Positions 44,701 through 56,700 of a DNA stretch of 64,000 nucleotides are shown here, piece by piece. The notes under the pieces are model-generated. The model did not search any database. It saw only the letters and a list, made by a program, of their open reading frames with translations, and was not told the DNA's origin. The stretch's first letter is position 1. Each line of letters begins with the position of its first letter. The position numbers and the translations under genes were made by a program. This stretch comes from Alentia gelatinosa. Its lineage: Eukaryota > Annelida > Polychaeta > Phyllodocida > Polynoidae. The stretch covers positions 52,741,950 through 52,805,949 of the forward strand of contig OX465579.1 in the NCBI GenBank assembly GCA_950022655.1, read 5' to 3'.

Positions 44701-47700
44701 AGGGAGGGAGGGAGGGAGGGAGGGAGGGAGGGAGGGAGGGAGGGAGGGAGGGAGGGAGGGAGGGAAGGAGGGAGGGAGGGAGGGAGGGAGGGAGTCCATG
44801 AATAGGGAAGGGCCTGCATTGATTGGCTATTTAAAGCCCTACTCCTCTGTGAACTCAGATCAGTTTATGGATCAGTGCACACATATATTTAGCTACCTGT
44901 GGGGGATTCAAATGGCATTCACTAATGCCATACTTGATTCATGGTGATCCTTCATGGATGAGTGCAAACAGACCTGTCTGCATGCTCCCTAGCCATGTGG
45001 GGGACGCAACTTTGTTTCTATGTACACCAATAAAGTAGGTCAAGCCAATATCTGGTGGTAAATGACATTACAAATGATTTTACAAAACAATATCATTTGA
45101 CTAGGTCTTGACTGATTCCTACAACAAAGTTATGAACCATTTTGACTTCTGTTTATGTGTAAATATGCTGAATAAACCATCCTCTCATACACCTCATGCC
45201 TCCCCCCCCCCCCCCTCCAATTATGAGATTTGGCAAAAATACATGAATAGCACATCAAATATACATTTCACCTAAATAATGACACTTCCTAGAGGGTAAG
45301 TAACTGTCAGTGCCACTTATGGAGATTGTAAATGCTACACCAATGCTCACTGTAAATCAATATTGAGTAAACATCTGTTTGAGCATGCCCATTTCACTGA
45401 AAATCCCCCCTACTTTCAACAAATACTTGAATATCTCTGTAAGTATAGAATTTACTTAGAAAATTCCACTTCCTAGCACCTACTGTTTTTTATTCTCTTT
45501 CAAATGAGGCATATCATATTCTGATTCAACCAGTTTCAGGGGTAGAAATATGTCCATAAAGGAGTTCTTAAAAATGGACCTGTGACTACAAAGGTCCCCC
45601 CCAAACTGAATTCCTTTTTTTTTTAAATCCATGCCAAAATACTAAATATTAAAACTGTAAGGCATTGTGCCACCATAAAACCTTCTTTCCAAAACAGAAA
45701 TCAAATTCCTATCTGTACTTAGTTAGCTATAAAAAGCAAAAATGTGGTTAGGTCATCTAGTGACTTTACAAGCATGTGTACTACAGTAGGCTATAGCCAT
45801 AACCTAAAGACCAACCGTCCACCTGCTAATAATGCATGGAGATATTGACAGTGTCATAGGGCAATAGTAATAAATGACTACCATAACAATTGTTTAGAGT
45901 TAAATACATAGAAGAAAAACTACGTACCTTTGGAAAGTGTCTGACATGAGGGCAATGAAAAGATTGAGCATGAGAATAGCAGACAAGGCGAACCAGGAGA
46001 AGAGCAGAAGATAGGTCATAGTGGCGTCAACTGCATGCATACCCTGAGGAAATAATGACACAAAACTTAATATCAATTCGCCAAACAGTATAATAGAATT
46101 TCTATAGAACCTGTTCAAAAACATAATATTCCATAACCCAAAAATCATGCCTGGTGATAAATTATGTAGAAGTGTTATAGGATAACTAGGGCAACTAGTA
46201 TCCCCCTAAAACATCACACATTGTTAGGGAAATACCCCAAAAGGGAGTGTTCCAGTGACCCGACGAAAATTTTGCATCATCGGGTGTGCTATACATGTTT
46301 ACATTGGTGACTTCAAACTACTCAGTTATTCTAATGTACTGTTACAAAGCATCATACAGTTACAATGCATCTACCTATTTGCCTCTTTGCTTATTCATTC
46401 TGATATATGTACTTATTTTCTCATTCAGTTTAATACCAAATGTTTCCTTGGAAGAACAATGGGATTGTATTGACTGCAAAAAAAACTATAAAACAAAATC
46501 AAATTACTTATAGCTATTTAGTCTTACAAAAGGTGTAATGAAAGACCTACATCGTAATCATAATCGTCGACCAGAGTGAGTCTGAAGAGGGTGAAGAGTA
46601 AGGACCCGGTGTCTCCCATACCGCCAACAGTAATAGTCACGTTATCCAGACCTGGCAGACCCTGGTATTTCTCGGGAACTTTAGGCCCCGCAAAGATCAT
46701 TGAGAAGGCACATGCTGTAAAGAAGAAGATAATGCATAATTTACTACCAATAGTAATGGGACTTCATTCTTATGGTTCTGTCGGGCGCATCCATGCCTGC
46801 TACCCAGTATGAGGAGTCAAACTTTTAGCAAGTAAAGGCAGGGTTCCACCAGGGAATAGAATTCCACATTCCGACGGCTGCCCACCACCAACTTGTGGAA
46901 TGTGGTAATATACTGTTTGGAGGTCTTGGGGTGGTCTGATAAGCCACGTATGGAGCAGCTCTTTCCCTGGAATCAGGTCACCCCTCGACCTCGCAGCGAT
47001 GTCGGCCTCTAGGTCTGGTCTGCGAGGGCAGCTGAAAAGTCTGTCACTTGTTCTCAGCCTGTCATCAGCCAGTCGCCTCTTCTAGGTCAGGGGCAAACTT
47101 AAGCTATTCCACCAGGAATCCCTCCTGGTATATGTAGGGCACTCATTTTTTTCCCGCCACCCGAGGAAAGCTGTTGGGGCTGCTTTTGTCTGCCTCCTTC
47201 TTCACTCTCTCTGTCTCTTGCTATGCATACATATTATTGCATACATAAAATATAAATATAATATATGAATAAATGTTTCTTTACTGCTACTAAGTTTATA
47301 ACTGCCTGTAAATATAGGTTGGATGCCATTCTTATTTCCGCTTATATACCCCCCCCCCCTGCCACATGTACCCCTACCCCCTCCCTCCTCCAGCCTTGCA
47401 TTCCGCCACCCACGTGTGCGCCCATTGTAACCCTTCCTTCCCACATGTACACTAGCACCCCAACCACAGAGGTGGAGAGAAAATGATGGATGGGTAGAGC
47501 AGGGTATACGATGACAAGTCGCAGGTAGGCAGCTGATGTTTTGAAGATTAGCGCCTGGCGGATTGAGAAGTATGTGAAGCACCAAAGTGCGAATGTCGGA
47601 TGAACTCTAGAACACACACCGACTAAATGAAGGCTGGTAGAGGTCCCTTAAGCAAGCCAGCAAGGAAGCTTTTACATCGTCACCTATAGGTAGAATAGCA

Positions 47701-50700
47701 GCGGTTTAACAACCGGCTATGCTTACCGATGTAGAGCTATACTGATACAAGAACTGCAATATTTCCTCTACTTTACACCTTCCCCACGCCCTTAACACAG
47801 TACATCCTATGGAAAAAGGGAAACGCACATCTCCTGAAAGATTAAGAACTCTCCTTGATAACAATCATATCAAAATCATACTACTTAACTGTCAGTGGGG
47901 TTTAAGGACTATATCAAATGATAAGTTAAAGCTTATATTACACTGCATTAACTGATGGTCAACTACAGAGCTATATAATCCCACTGATAAACCAACCACT
48001 TACCAAACGGGACGTAGAACTCAAGGTACAGGAAGGCGAACTTGATGACGTCACTGACCATGTGACCAACGATGACGATGAAGGGCCCGAGTAGGGAGAA
48101 TGCGCGCGCATTCTTCATGAGCCGCAACCAGATGAGGATGATAGTGACAGCCATGATTCGAATGTGGAGCCGTGCGATCAAGTTGGTGTGATGGAAGACA
48201 TCCACCAGATGTGTAATAATGCAGACGACCAGCAGTGCGTAGCAGATCCAGTCAAAGATATTCCTAAAAGGCAAGAAATCATCAACCTACTTGGTTCCAG
48301 CACCAGAGTGAAGCTAGGTGATTTATAATAACAAATCTTCTTTAACACATCGTGTCAAAATTCTCAAAATAGAAAAGACAGTTCACTTTAACTTGACCTT
48401 AAGCTCTAAGTCCAATTTTATCTTAATTTTGTTAGACTTTGCTTTTGAACAGGGTCCATATGTTTATAGAAAGTGATGACTGACCAGAAATCATTAAAGT
48501 ACTGCGGGCCTGTCTTATCGAGTTCCTCCATCTCCTGTTGTAGATACTGAGCCTCTTCCGGCCATCGTGGATGGGTGAACTCCAGGTCCCGCTCCAGCTC
48601 CTTCTTCCGCCACTCCCGCCATTGCTGCGTTAAAAGCCAGGGAGATTATAAATACATCTTTCTTTTTTTCTTTTTTCTTTTTGTTTATTTCAACATCATT
48701 AAAGAGACACACAAACAAATCACGGGTTTTGATATAAATTGAGAGGTTCCTGAAGATTCCACATCGTCAGTCTCGATGGATATACACACTAAGCAAGGGT
48801 TCTCAATTCCACATGGCTAAGTCTGCGATATCATATATGACCTTAAAAAAAGGGTTCACTTTCACCCTTTGAGCTGTTTTGGTTTTGTTGAATATGTTGT
48901 GGTGATTTTTTCTCTTAGCAGTGCTTCCCTTTCCGAAAATCAGTTTGGGAGAATATCTTCAGATATTTTATGGAAAATTACTACTTCCTACTCACAATAT
49001 GTAGACTCGTATGATACCCACCGAATAAATCTTCTTTGAATTCAGGAATTCAGACAATTCCTCTTTGATCTGGAAGACTGACAATAGCAGAGCTAAAATC
49101 TGGAAAAGGAACCAAACATGTGATATAGTTTAAGGGCACTGCTGGGATCTATGGTGCTCATTCGAGCTACGACAGCTCATGAATGATAAAAGAAAAGATG
49201 AGATCTGGTGTAAGGTTATACTCCTGGTCGAAGAAGTCTATTTTCAAAATATACATTGATATCTATTTCATATAAACGGTTTCGGTGATCTGGGGAAAAA
49301 CGACAGATTACGATAATAGCGCCTTTTACAATAGCTAGATCAAAAGGCAATTCAGAGATAGGGGAGGTTGGATGTAGTGTTTCCCACTAACACAGTGCCA
49401 CCACTCACTGCACTATATCGTCATTCACGCCTGTGTTTTTCACTCTTCTATAGCGAGTATTCTGTTAAGCCGAAAATAATCTGCGTCTGTTTCTCACCTA
49501 TATCAAGTTTTTTTACGGTGGTTTATAATAGGTGCAGATCTAAAACTGCCATTTAAGTGGTGCATCAGCAAAGAGAGCAGATGTTTGCCTTGTCTTATTA
49601 CTTATATCAAGTTTTTAAAAGATATTAAGCAATTCAGGTCTTCCAGTACCAATTTTCTTCAATATAGGTTTTCTAATAGCTTTTGAAAATCAAAATATAG
49701 GCTATTGGTTTGTACACTATAACATGTATATTACACACCCAACAATGTTAGATTTTCATCAGCCCAATGGAATACTCCCTTATGCTGCATCCCACTCCGC
49801 CAGTATGCTGCTGTCCATTCTACCATGCTGCCACCACCCCCTCCTCTGGTTTATTCACAATACCTTCTTTACGGCTATTTCAAATTAATCTTGTAATTAG
49901 AGAAATGGCGACGTACAAAGAGCAGGATGCGCCACCACTGGTCGGGCAGGTCGTAGCGATGACGGACGCTGTAGTCCAGCATAGTGCCCTGAATGGTCCA
50001 CATTAGGATGAAGGTCAGGTTCACTACTGTAGACAGGATAGCACGCAGCCTGCAATACAACCAACATCTCAGTGTACAAACTATCACCAGTTCTTACAAG
50101 ACATACAGCACGTGGGAAAGATCACATGGTCCATTATGTAAAGGAAGTGGCATATTTAGTACCATATGTAACTATCAGACGCAATTTAATTCCATGAGAG
50201 GTTGAACAGAACTCTGCATACATATTATTTAGGAAGAGGCAGGATATCATACATCGTCATCAGCAGTCCTTATTGAGGTAAGGAACATACATATCCCCAC
50301 ATGAGGAATGGATATATACCTATTACAATGACATCGTCAAGTCACTATGAAATGCTATATTCTCGCTCACGTATCACTGAGATGCAGACGGCGAAGTCAT
50401 GCATTTCAGCAATAGGTAAGAGCCTTAGGTAAATAAATTAGGCTACACATGTATATGCTCACGAACCACTTTACGGCTTGTCAAACTTAAAATCAAAACA
50501 ATTCTTTGAATAATATATCAAATAAATACGGTTTAATATTGCAGAGAAAAAACACATTTTCAAAATCTGACAAGTGAAAAGTTGACCAAAGAAGAAACAC
50601 TCCCATGTTATGGGGTTAAAGAACAGAATTTAGTTAGAAAGTTAATGACTTGAGAAGATATAAAGAATTTAGTTAGAAGTTGATGACTTGAGAAGATATA

Positions 50701-53700
50701 AAGAAATGTATTGACTTGTTTCGTAACGGATGACAAATGATTAAAGTAAAGCGGGAATTGATTTAAGTCCAACACTCCTGTGCTCACTCTTGTTGAAAAG
50801 AAAAAGTGCATGCAGCAAGTGCGAAAGATAAGGAGGGTTGAACTATTGTTTGTGGCGGGGCGAAGGGGTGAAACCAAGTCACCATGAGATGCTGTGATAT
50901 TGTTCTCGTCCACAGGCTGTTGTGAAGAAACCGGCATGTACCGGCAAGATAACTAACCGGCGTACCTCAGTTCTAGTTCTGTGAGACATTGAGGATAATT
51001 TTCTGATAGGTCAACTTGACGGTAATGGTACACCTTAATTTAGTACGGACACTGACAGACCACAGAGTTAACTTAGGCTAGCAGCATCAGACCAGGGATT
51101 GATATTGATTAAATATAAGTAAGTGGTTCGCCATGTTCGTCAATTATCATCCTGATTCCAGGGTGTATAAGAAATAGGATTCCACTCTGTTGATCAATGA
51201 TACAAGTACTGACAGAAAAAGATAGGGAATAAAATCTTTCAGGAGAAATGACTGGATAGTGTGGGAACTGCAAAACTGTGAGGGGTAGCAAAACACGTCA
51301 AGACCTGTGGTATGTGTGTATATAGATTAGTTAAGGGATTCACTCGCTCTTTGAAAACCAAAAAGTCTGCACATTTCGGAGACCTGACAGTACCTTTGGG
51401 CGGCCTCTTGGCGTCGCCGATTTGTAGATCTTACGGAATTCTTATCGTCATGAATCAAAATCTTCAATTTGTATATATATCCGTAATTTATTGGAATACT
51501 TGCATTCTTGGTCGTTGATATAGGGTCCCGTATCAGCTTCAGGCAAGCTTTGCACCACCTACCTCTGCTCAATAAAGTCTACCCCAACTTTGGCCAGCTG
51601 TTACAAGATCCTATATTAGCAACAAATTGGGCTTCTTTGTCACCACCAACATGACTTATAACTTTAAAAAATTAATCCCAAAAAAACTACGTACCACCAT
51701 TCTCCCGCGTCTATTGCATGATATAGTCATCATTTATCTTAGTGGTGTCTCATTTCAATCTAAAATATGCTTCTTTTAATCCTTTCATGGGTACGATGCA
51801 ATTGTACAAGCATATCGCATGTTATGCAAAAGGTTTCCCAATATCATCTCAAATGGGTATGAAACAAAAAAAAACCCACAAAGGTTTATAAAAAAATATA
51901 TAAAAAAAGCGGGGGGGGGGGGGGGGGTGCATGTAGTAGAAGAAAAGTGACGCAAAGTTAGGTGAGTCTGTAGATGGTCTCTGGTTCAAAATGACAAAGA
52001 AATAGTCAGTGAAATGTTAACATAGTTGTCGACATCAAAAGGGCACGAATAGTATAAAGAAACTGTACATTAGGGAGAAAACCTTGGCCTAAAAACATAT
52101 GAAAAATAACAAGGTTGGTTGAGTGGTATATAAGGTGATCTTTGCTGTGAGAATAAGTCTGAGTGTGATTAGTTAGCTGCGCAGAGTGTACGAGGGGCCT
52201 GGGCACAGGGCAGCAGCAGCAGCTAGTTGAGCAATCAGCAAGCCTCACAACTCACCTCCCAAAATGGTTCCATTTTATTCTATTAAGTCTTTCAAATACA
52301 GGGTGGACAATCAAGTCTAACCTCTGATATGCAACTGCCACTTGTATCTGCAAGAGGGACAAGTGACGGTAGGGGGTTATTCAAAGCCTGGTCGCTGTTA
52401 GTGTAGGGTGCAACCCTGGAGCAGAAATCACCTGAAGATAGATCACCGCAAACCTTGTCTATGCGTCCGTCCAGAGAAACATGGAAGTACTTAACACACT
52501 ATACATATTAGCACATATCAACACACTGTAACACCAAGTCCCTGGTTCATCGTTCAGGTTTACCTGTGAGTAACATATTATTTTCTAATGGGAAAATGTC
52601 TGAACATAATATTTGTACAGCATACTAAAACAATATCTGAACATAGTATTTTGTACAGCATATTCCAGTATCAGTATCTGAAGGTCTGAATATGCGAAAA
52701 CGGTTACACTGAGTACTGAATAATGAACCAGAGGCGAAAAGAATAGTATATTAGTTCAACTGTTAGGACACACCATATTGCAGCATGCTTAGTACCTCAG
52801 TTAGTGAAACATCACAGGAGACCAGGTTCAAACTCTCTCTGGTTGACATGATGAGCTTATTCTGAGCTGACTCTGTCTCTCACACAAACAGGTGTTATCC
52901 TACACATTTTGAATATGTTCTTTTTAGGTAATATCAATAGGTTTAAGAACATACACAAGCTTGTGTCAATATGGTATTAAATCTACAAGATGAGATGAGA
53001 AGAAGGGACAATTTTGGTGGTATGATTTATTGCACAATGTCTTTCCATTTATGCCCACTGTTTAGGAAAGTCTGATTTTACAACACGATATAAAACATTC
53101 AGTCCCCCCACGAACGATTTCTTTCTAGGATGACGGGGAAACAAGTAAGGTAGTTTAATTCTTTCCGTATGATTTGTTTACGATACTGAAGTATATTACT
53201 TATGTCGAGTAGTCCTACGCAGAGAGAGCTTGGCCTGGCCTGGCTGAATCAGGACAGTCCCATCATACTCAGGCCGAGAATACGCAGTGAACTGTGACTG
53301 TTGACCTACTTCCCGAACGAGTTCCACTTGAGATCAATAAGGCGTGTGATGACTGGGTGCGTAACCAGGTCGATCTGCTTGTAATTTATTATCACCTGCA
53401 TCTGCCGGGACAAAATCAACCAGATACCGTCAAACAAAAAACACTACAACCACATAACAAATGCCCGAATGCGCTCCACAGACAGATACGGTGTGATACA
53501 TAGCATACCAATTACAATGAGAGGATGGTAGACAAAATATCAGATATATATGTTGCAAGTGGTCTAGGATATCAGTGTATGATACTTTGCTGACCTCCAA
53601 ATGGGCTGTGAATAAAATAATACCTTCTGTGGAGATATTTAGACCTTTTAAAATGACTTTTTATGTTTTGTTGACCGGAAAAAAGACACAACGATTGGAA

Positions 53701-56700
53701 TCAGAATGGATGAAGTGACAATATAGGCCTTCCCTCCAGCCTGGGGGATATATTGGTCTAGCTGCCTCCTTGCTCGTCATGTGGACCACTAAGACGACCG
53801 AGATGGACCACTGAGACCAACAAGTCGAGAGCACACTTTATTCATCCATTCCGATTAAACCAGAAAGTTTAAACCTCCAATCAGGCATAGTTTAAGACAG
53901 TAATGGCAGTCTCCGTCACACCGAGAATTCTCAATTTTCCACAATGGCCTCCAACACAGAGAACTCCAGCTGCCAGCAACAAACTCTCAATTCCATGTAC
54001 TACTCACACGACCGCCATAGGACCATCCGTGATGGAATAGGGCCTGGCTCAAATGCCAAATAAAAACGAGTTGTATACTACTCACAAAACGGCGGGAAAT
54101 AGTTAGATGGACTCTATCCACCGTTCCCCACATGTTAGCTAGCAAGTTCGTGCCAGGGAGTCTTTATATTGACAGGCTGGTAGATGAGCTCCCGGAGATT
54201 TAAATAACAGCTGCACCATCAACAATAACCTGGTGTGTGATGCAGCCAAAAGTTAATATTCCCATTATTGCCCAATGTGGATTCTTGGGTTCACAGAAAT
54301 ATTGAACATCTTCAATAAAAACCTCGATTCCTGCTTTAAAAATAAAGAATTTGCAAGAAAAGAGTTTGCATTGATGTAACCTAGGGGTATTCTAAAGCTC
54401 TGATATATATATTCATATGATACATTGTGAAAGTATCTATTAACGGCGTGTAATATCTACTGACTTGTAGAAGCAGCATCTCACTGTTAGTATGATCAAT
54501 AAATAGGTGCATACTAGGGCCTTCACTGAATAAGTAGATATATATTTTTTCATTTAAATCATTGCAAATGTATGTATTGAGATCATCGTACACTGGTTAA
54601 GAAGTCGACGTTCTCTAATGGTTTCTCAAATTAAGTCTTTGTTACTGGAACACATTCACTTACTGCAGTTTGTGGAAATACTGGTCGGTCGTCTTCTGCA
54701 AAGACACAAGGAAAAGAGACGGTTTCAAGAGTGATCTAGTTATGATATCAGGAAAAAGTTTCTTTGCGTCTCCTTCATTTTAGTATATACATGTGCTAAG
54801 TGGTGATTGCATGGCAACACAGGTTTAGTGCAACTACTTCCAAAACAAATATAGACGACGAATAGATATACTTAACAGTCTACAAATGATGGGAAAATAA
54901 AATCTAGAGATTCAAGAAGAATATGAACAACAATTTTAGCCTAACTCACCGGGTCCTCTTGGTTCGAGCCAGTTCAGATGGAAGAACTGCTTTCTGTTTG
55001 CTCGATCGGTGGTGTGAAACTGGTCGAGTGCCATCTTGGCCTAGGGCAAACGTGAAATGAAAAATATTAAAATTGAGTCCTCGTGATACTTCTTTTTATA
55101 GATATTTGTACTCAAGATTATTGTCTATAATCAGATCATGTACTATTGGATTATGTACTAACTCCTTTCCTTTCCAGACACATAGGCCTGGAAAGTTATT
55201 ACACTCCAGTGAGAAAAAACAGGACTACAAGTGGATTTTTCAAAGCCCTCACAATCTGACATATTTCCTTATTTTCAATCTCAGAGATGACCTCACCCTC
55301 ATCATGAAATACGCCTTTACCCTCAGAGGTGCAAAAATCTATCCCTCGAACACCTCCTCATCCGCAACTTCAAAAACTTGTTTTATTCATAGAAGGGACT
55401 ATAAACTAAGGGACGATCGAGTTTCGTCAGTTGATCGGGCCCACCCGCGAAGTTCTGTATTTAATGGAACGCAACACGTTTATCGCTGTAGGTGGCCATA
55501 ACATCCTCAATGGAGCATCAATGTCTCTGTAAAGTATTACAACAATCGAGTTACAATTACCTACAAGAATAGGGCAAGACCTTACTGATAGTGTGCGTAT
55601 CATTATGTTTTGGTCGTAATAGCTCACAGCCCTTTCAGGAAGTCAATCTTTAAGTACATTCAGTTTAAGAATGTTAAGAATCTCTGAGGTCTTACCACTG
55701 GGGGCATTTTGGTGATCATCCAGACAATGGCAGCCTGTCCGCTGTTGTCTTTCACACCTGCAGGCGCCGGATCATCCACTTCTAACAGCAACCGGGCTGT
55801 CTCACTACGATCTATAACAACAGAGACACATCAATATCTAGACATCATAAAACAATTGTATACTGTCTTTCAAAGAGATTGCGAAAAGAGGACATGTTCA
55901 CTGGGTCTTGCGGTTTCAGGAGAGTGAATGTGAAGTGTGGTGAGAGTGAGTGTGACGTGTGAGAAGAGTAAGTGTTAAGTGTGAGGAGGGTAGTATTATG
56001 TGTATGGAGAGTGTAGGTGAAGTGTAAAGGAGGAGTATTATGTGTATGGAGAGTGTAGGTGAAGAGTAAAGGGGGAGTATTATGTGTATGGAGAGTGTAG
56101 GTGAAGTGTAAAGGGGGAAAAGGTAAATTGCATGAAGAGTGAAAGTGAAGTGTGAGCAGAGTAACTGTGATCAGATTTTCTGAATTGTGAGGAGAGCGAT
56201 TATATAATATGAGCACAGCGAGTGATAAATGTCAGGGCATTAGGTTTGAAGGTTTAAAAAGGACAGATTAAGCGGTTAAGAACGTCACTGACCTAGTTCT
56301 GCAGCTACGTGGAGTGGGGTACGACCCTTGTAGTCCCGTACATCCTTGTACAGACAGCCGTTCTTGATAAGAGCTTTCAGCGATCCGCACGCGTCATTCC
56401 GCGCAGCAAAGTGGACCGGCGTCTGCTCCTCACCCAGCGTCCGCGCCTCTTTGTTGGCTGTCACGTGACACATTAACATGGGTTATCATATGCAGGTAAG
56501 GCACTGATATAATCTCCACAGTTCAGCAAAGTCTCTCAAGATCTTAATTGATATTTGTTATTAAAAAAAACAACCCCAGAAAAGATAGATAAAGAAACAG
56601 TGAACTGCAAAGCTGACTAAAGATCAATCATATGCTATCTATCATAATTATTCAATGATATGAATATCTAAATACTCAACGGTTCTGTTGTAAATAAGAA

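Noticed and set aside
44611..44799. Pro-Ser-Leu-Pro open frame on the minus strand
   Set aside because: Same artefact, from the (GGGA)n array inside a TRP intron.
46580..46640. GGMGD as the TRP selectivity filter, by resemblance to TRPV GMGD
   Set aside because: It lies too far from S6; the FRLTLVDD stretch aligns with the pore helix and filter, and GGMGD with the turret.
48995..48996. Strong-looking GTGAGT donor after TRP exon 9
   Set aside because: Using it makes exon 9 end in phase 2, while exon 10 must start in phase 0 to read QWREWRKKELE and join the S3 exon; the weaker GTGGGT at 49021 keeps every phase.
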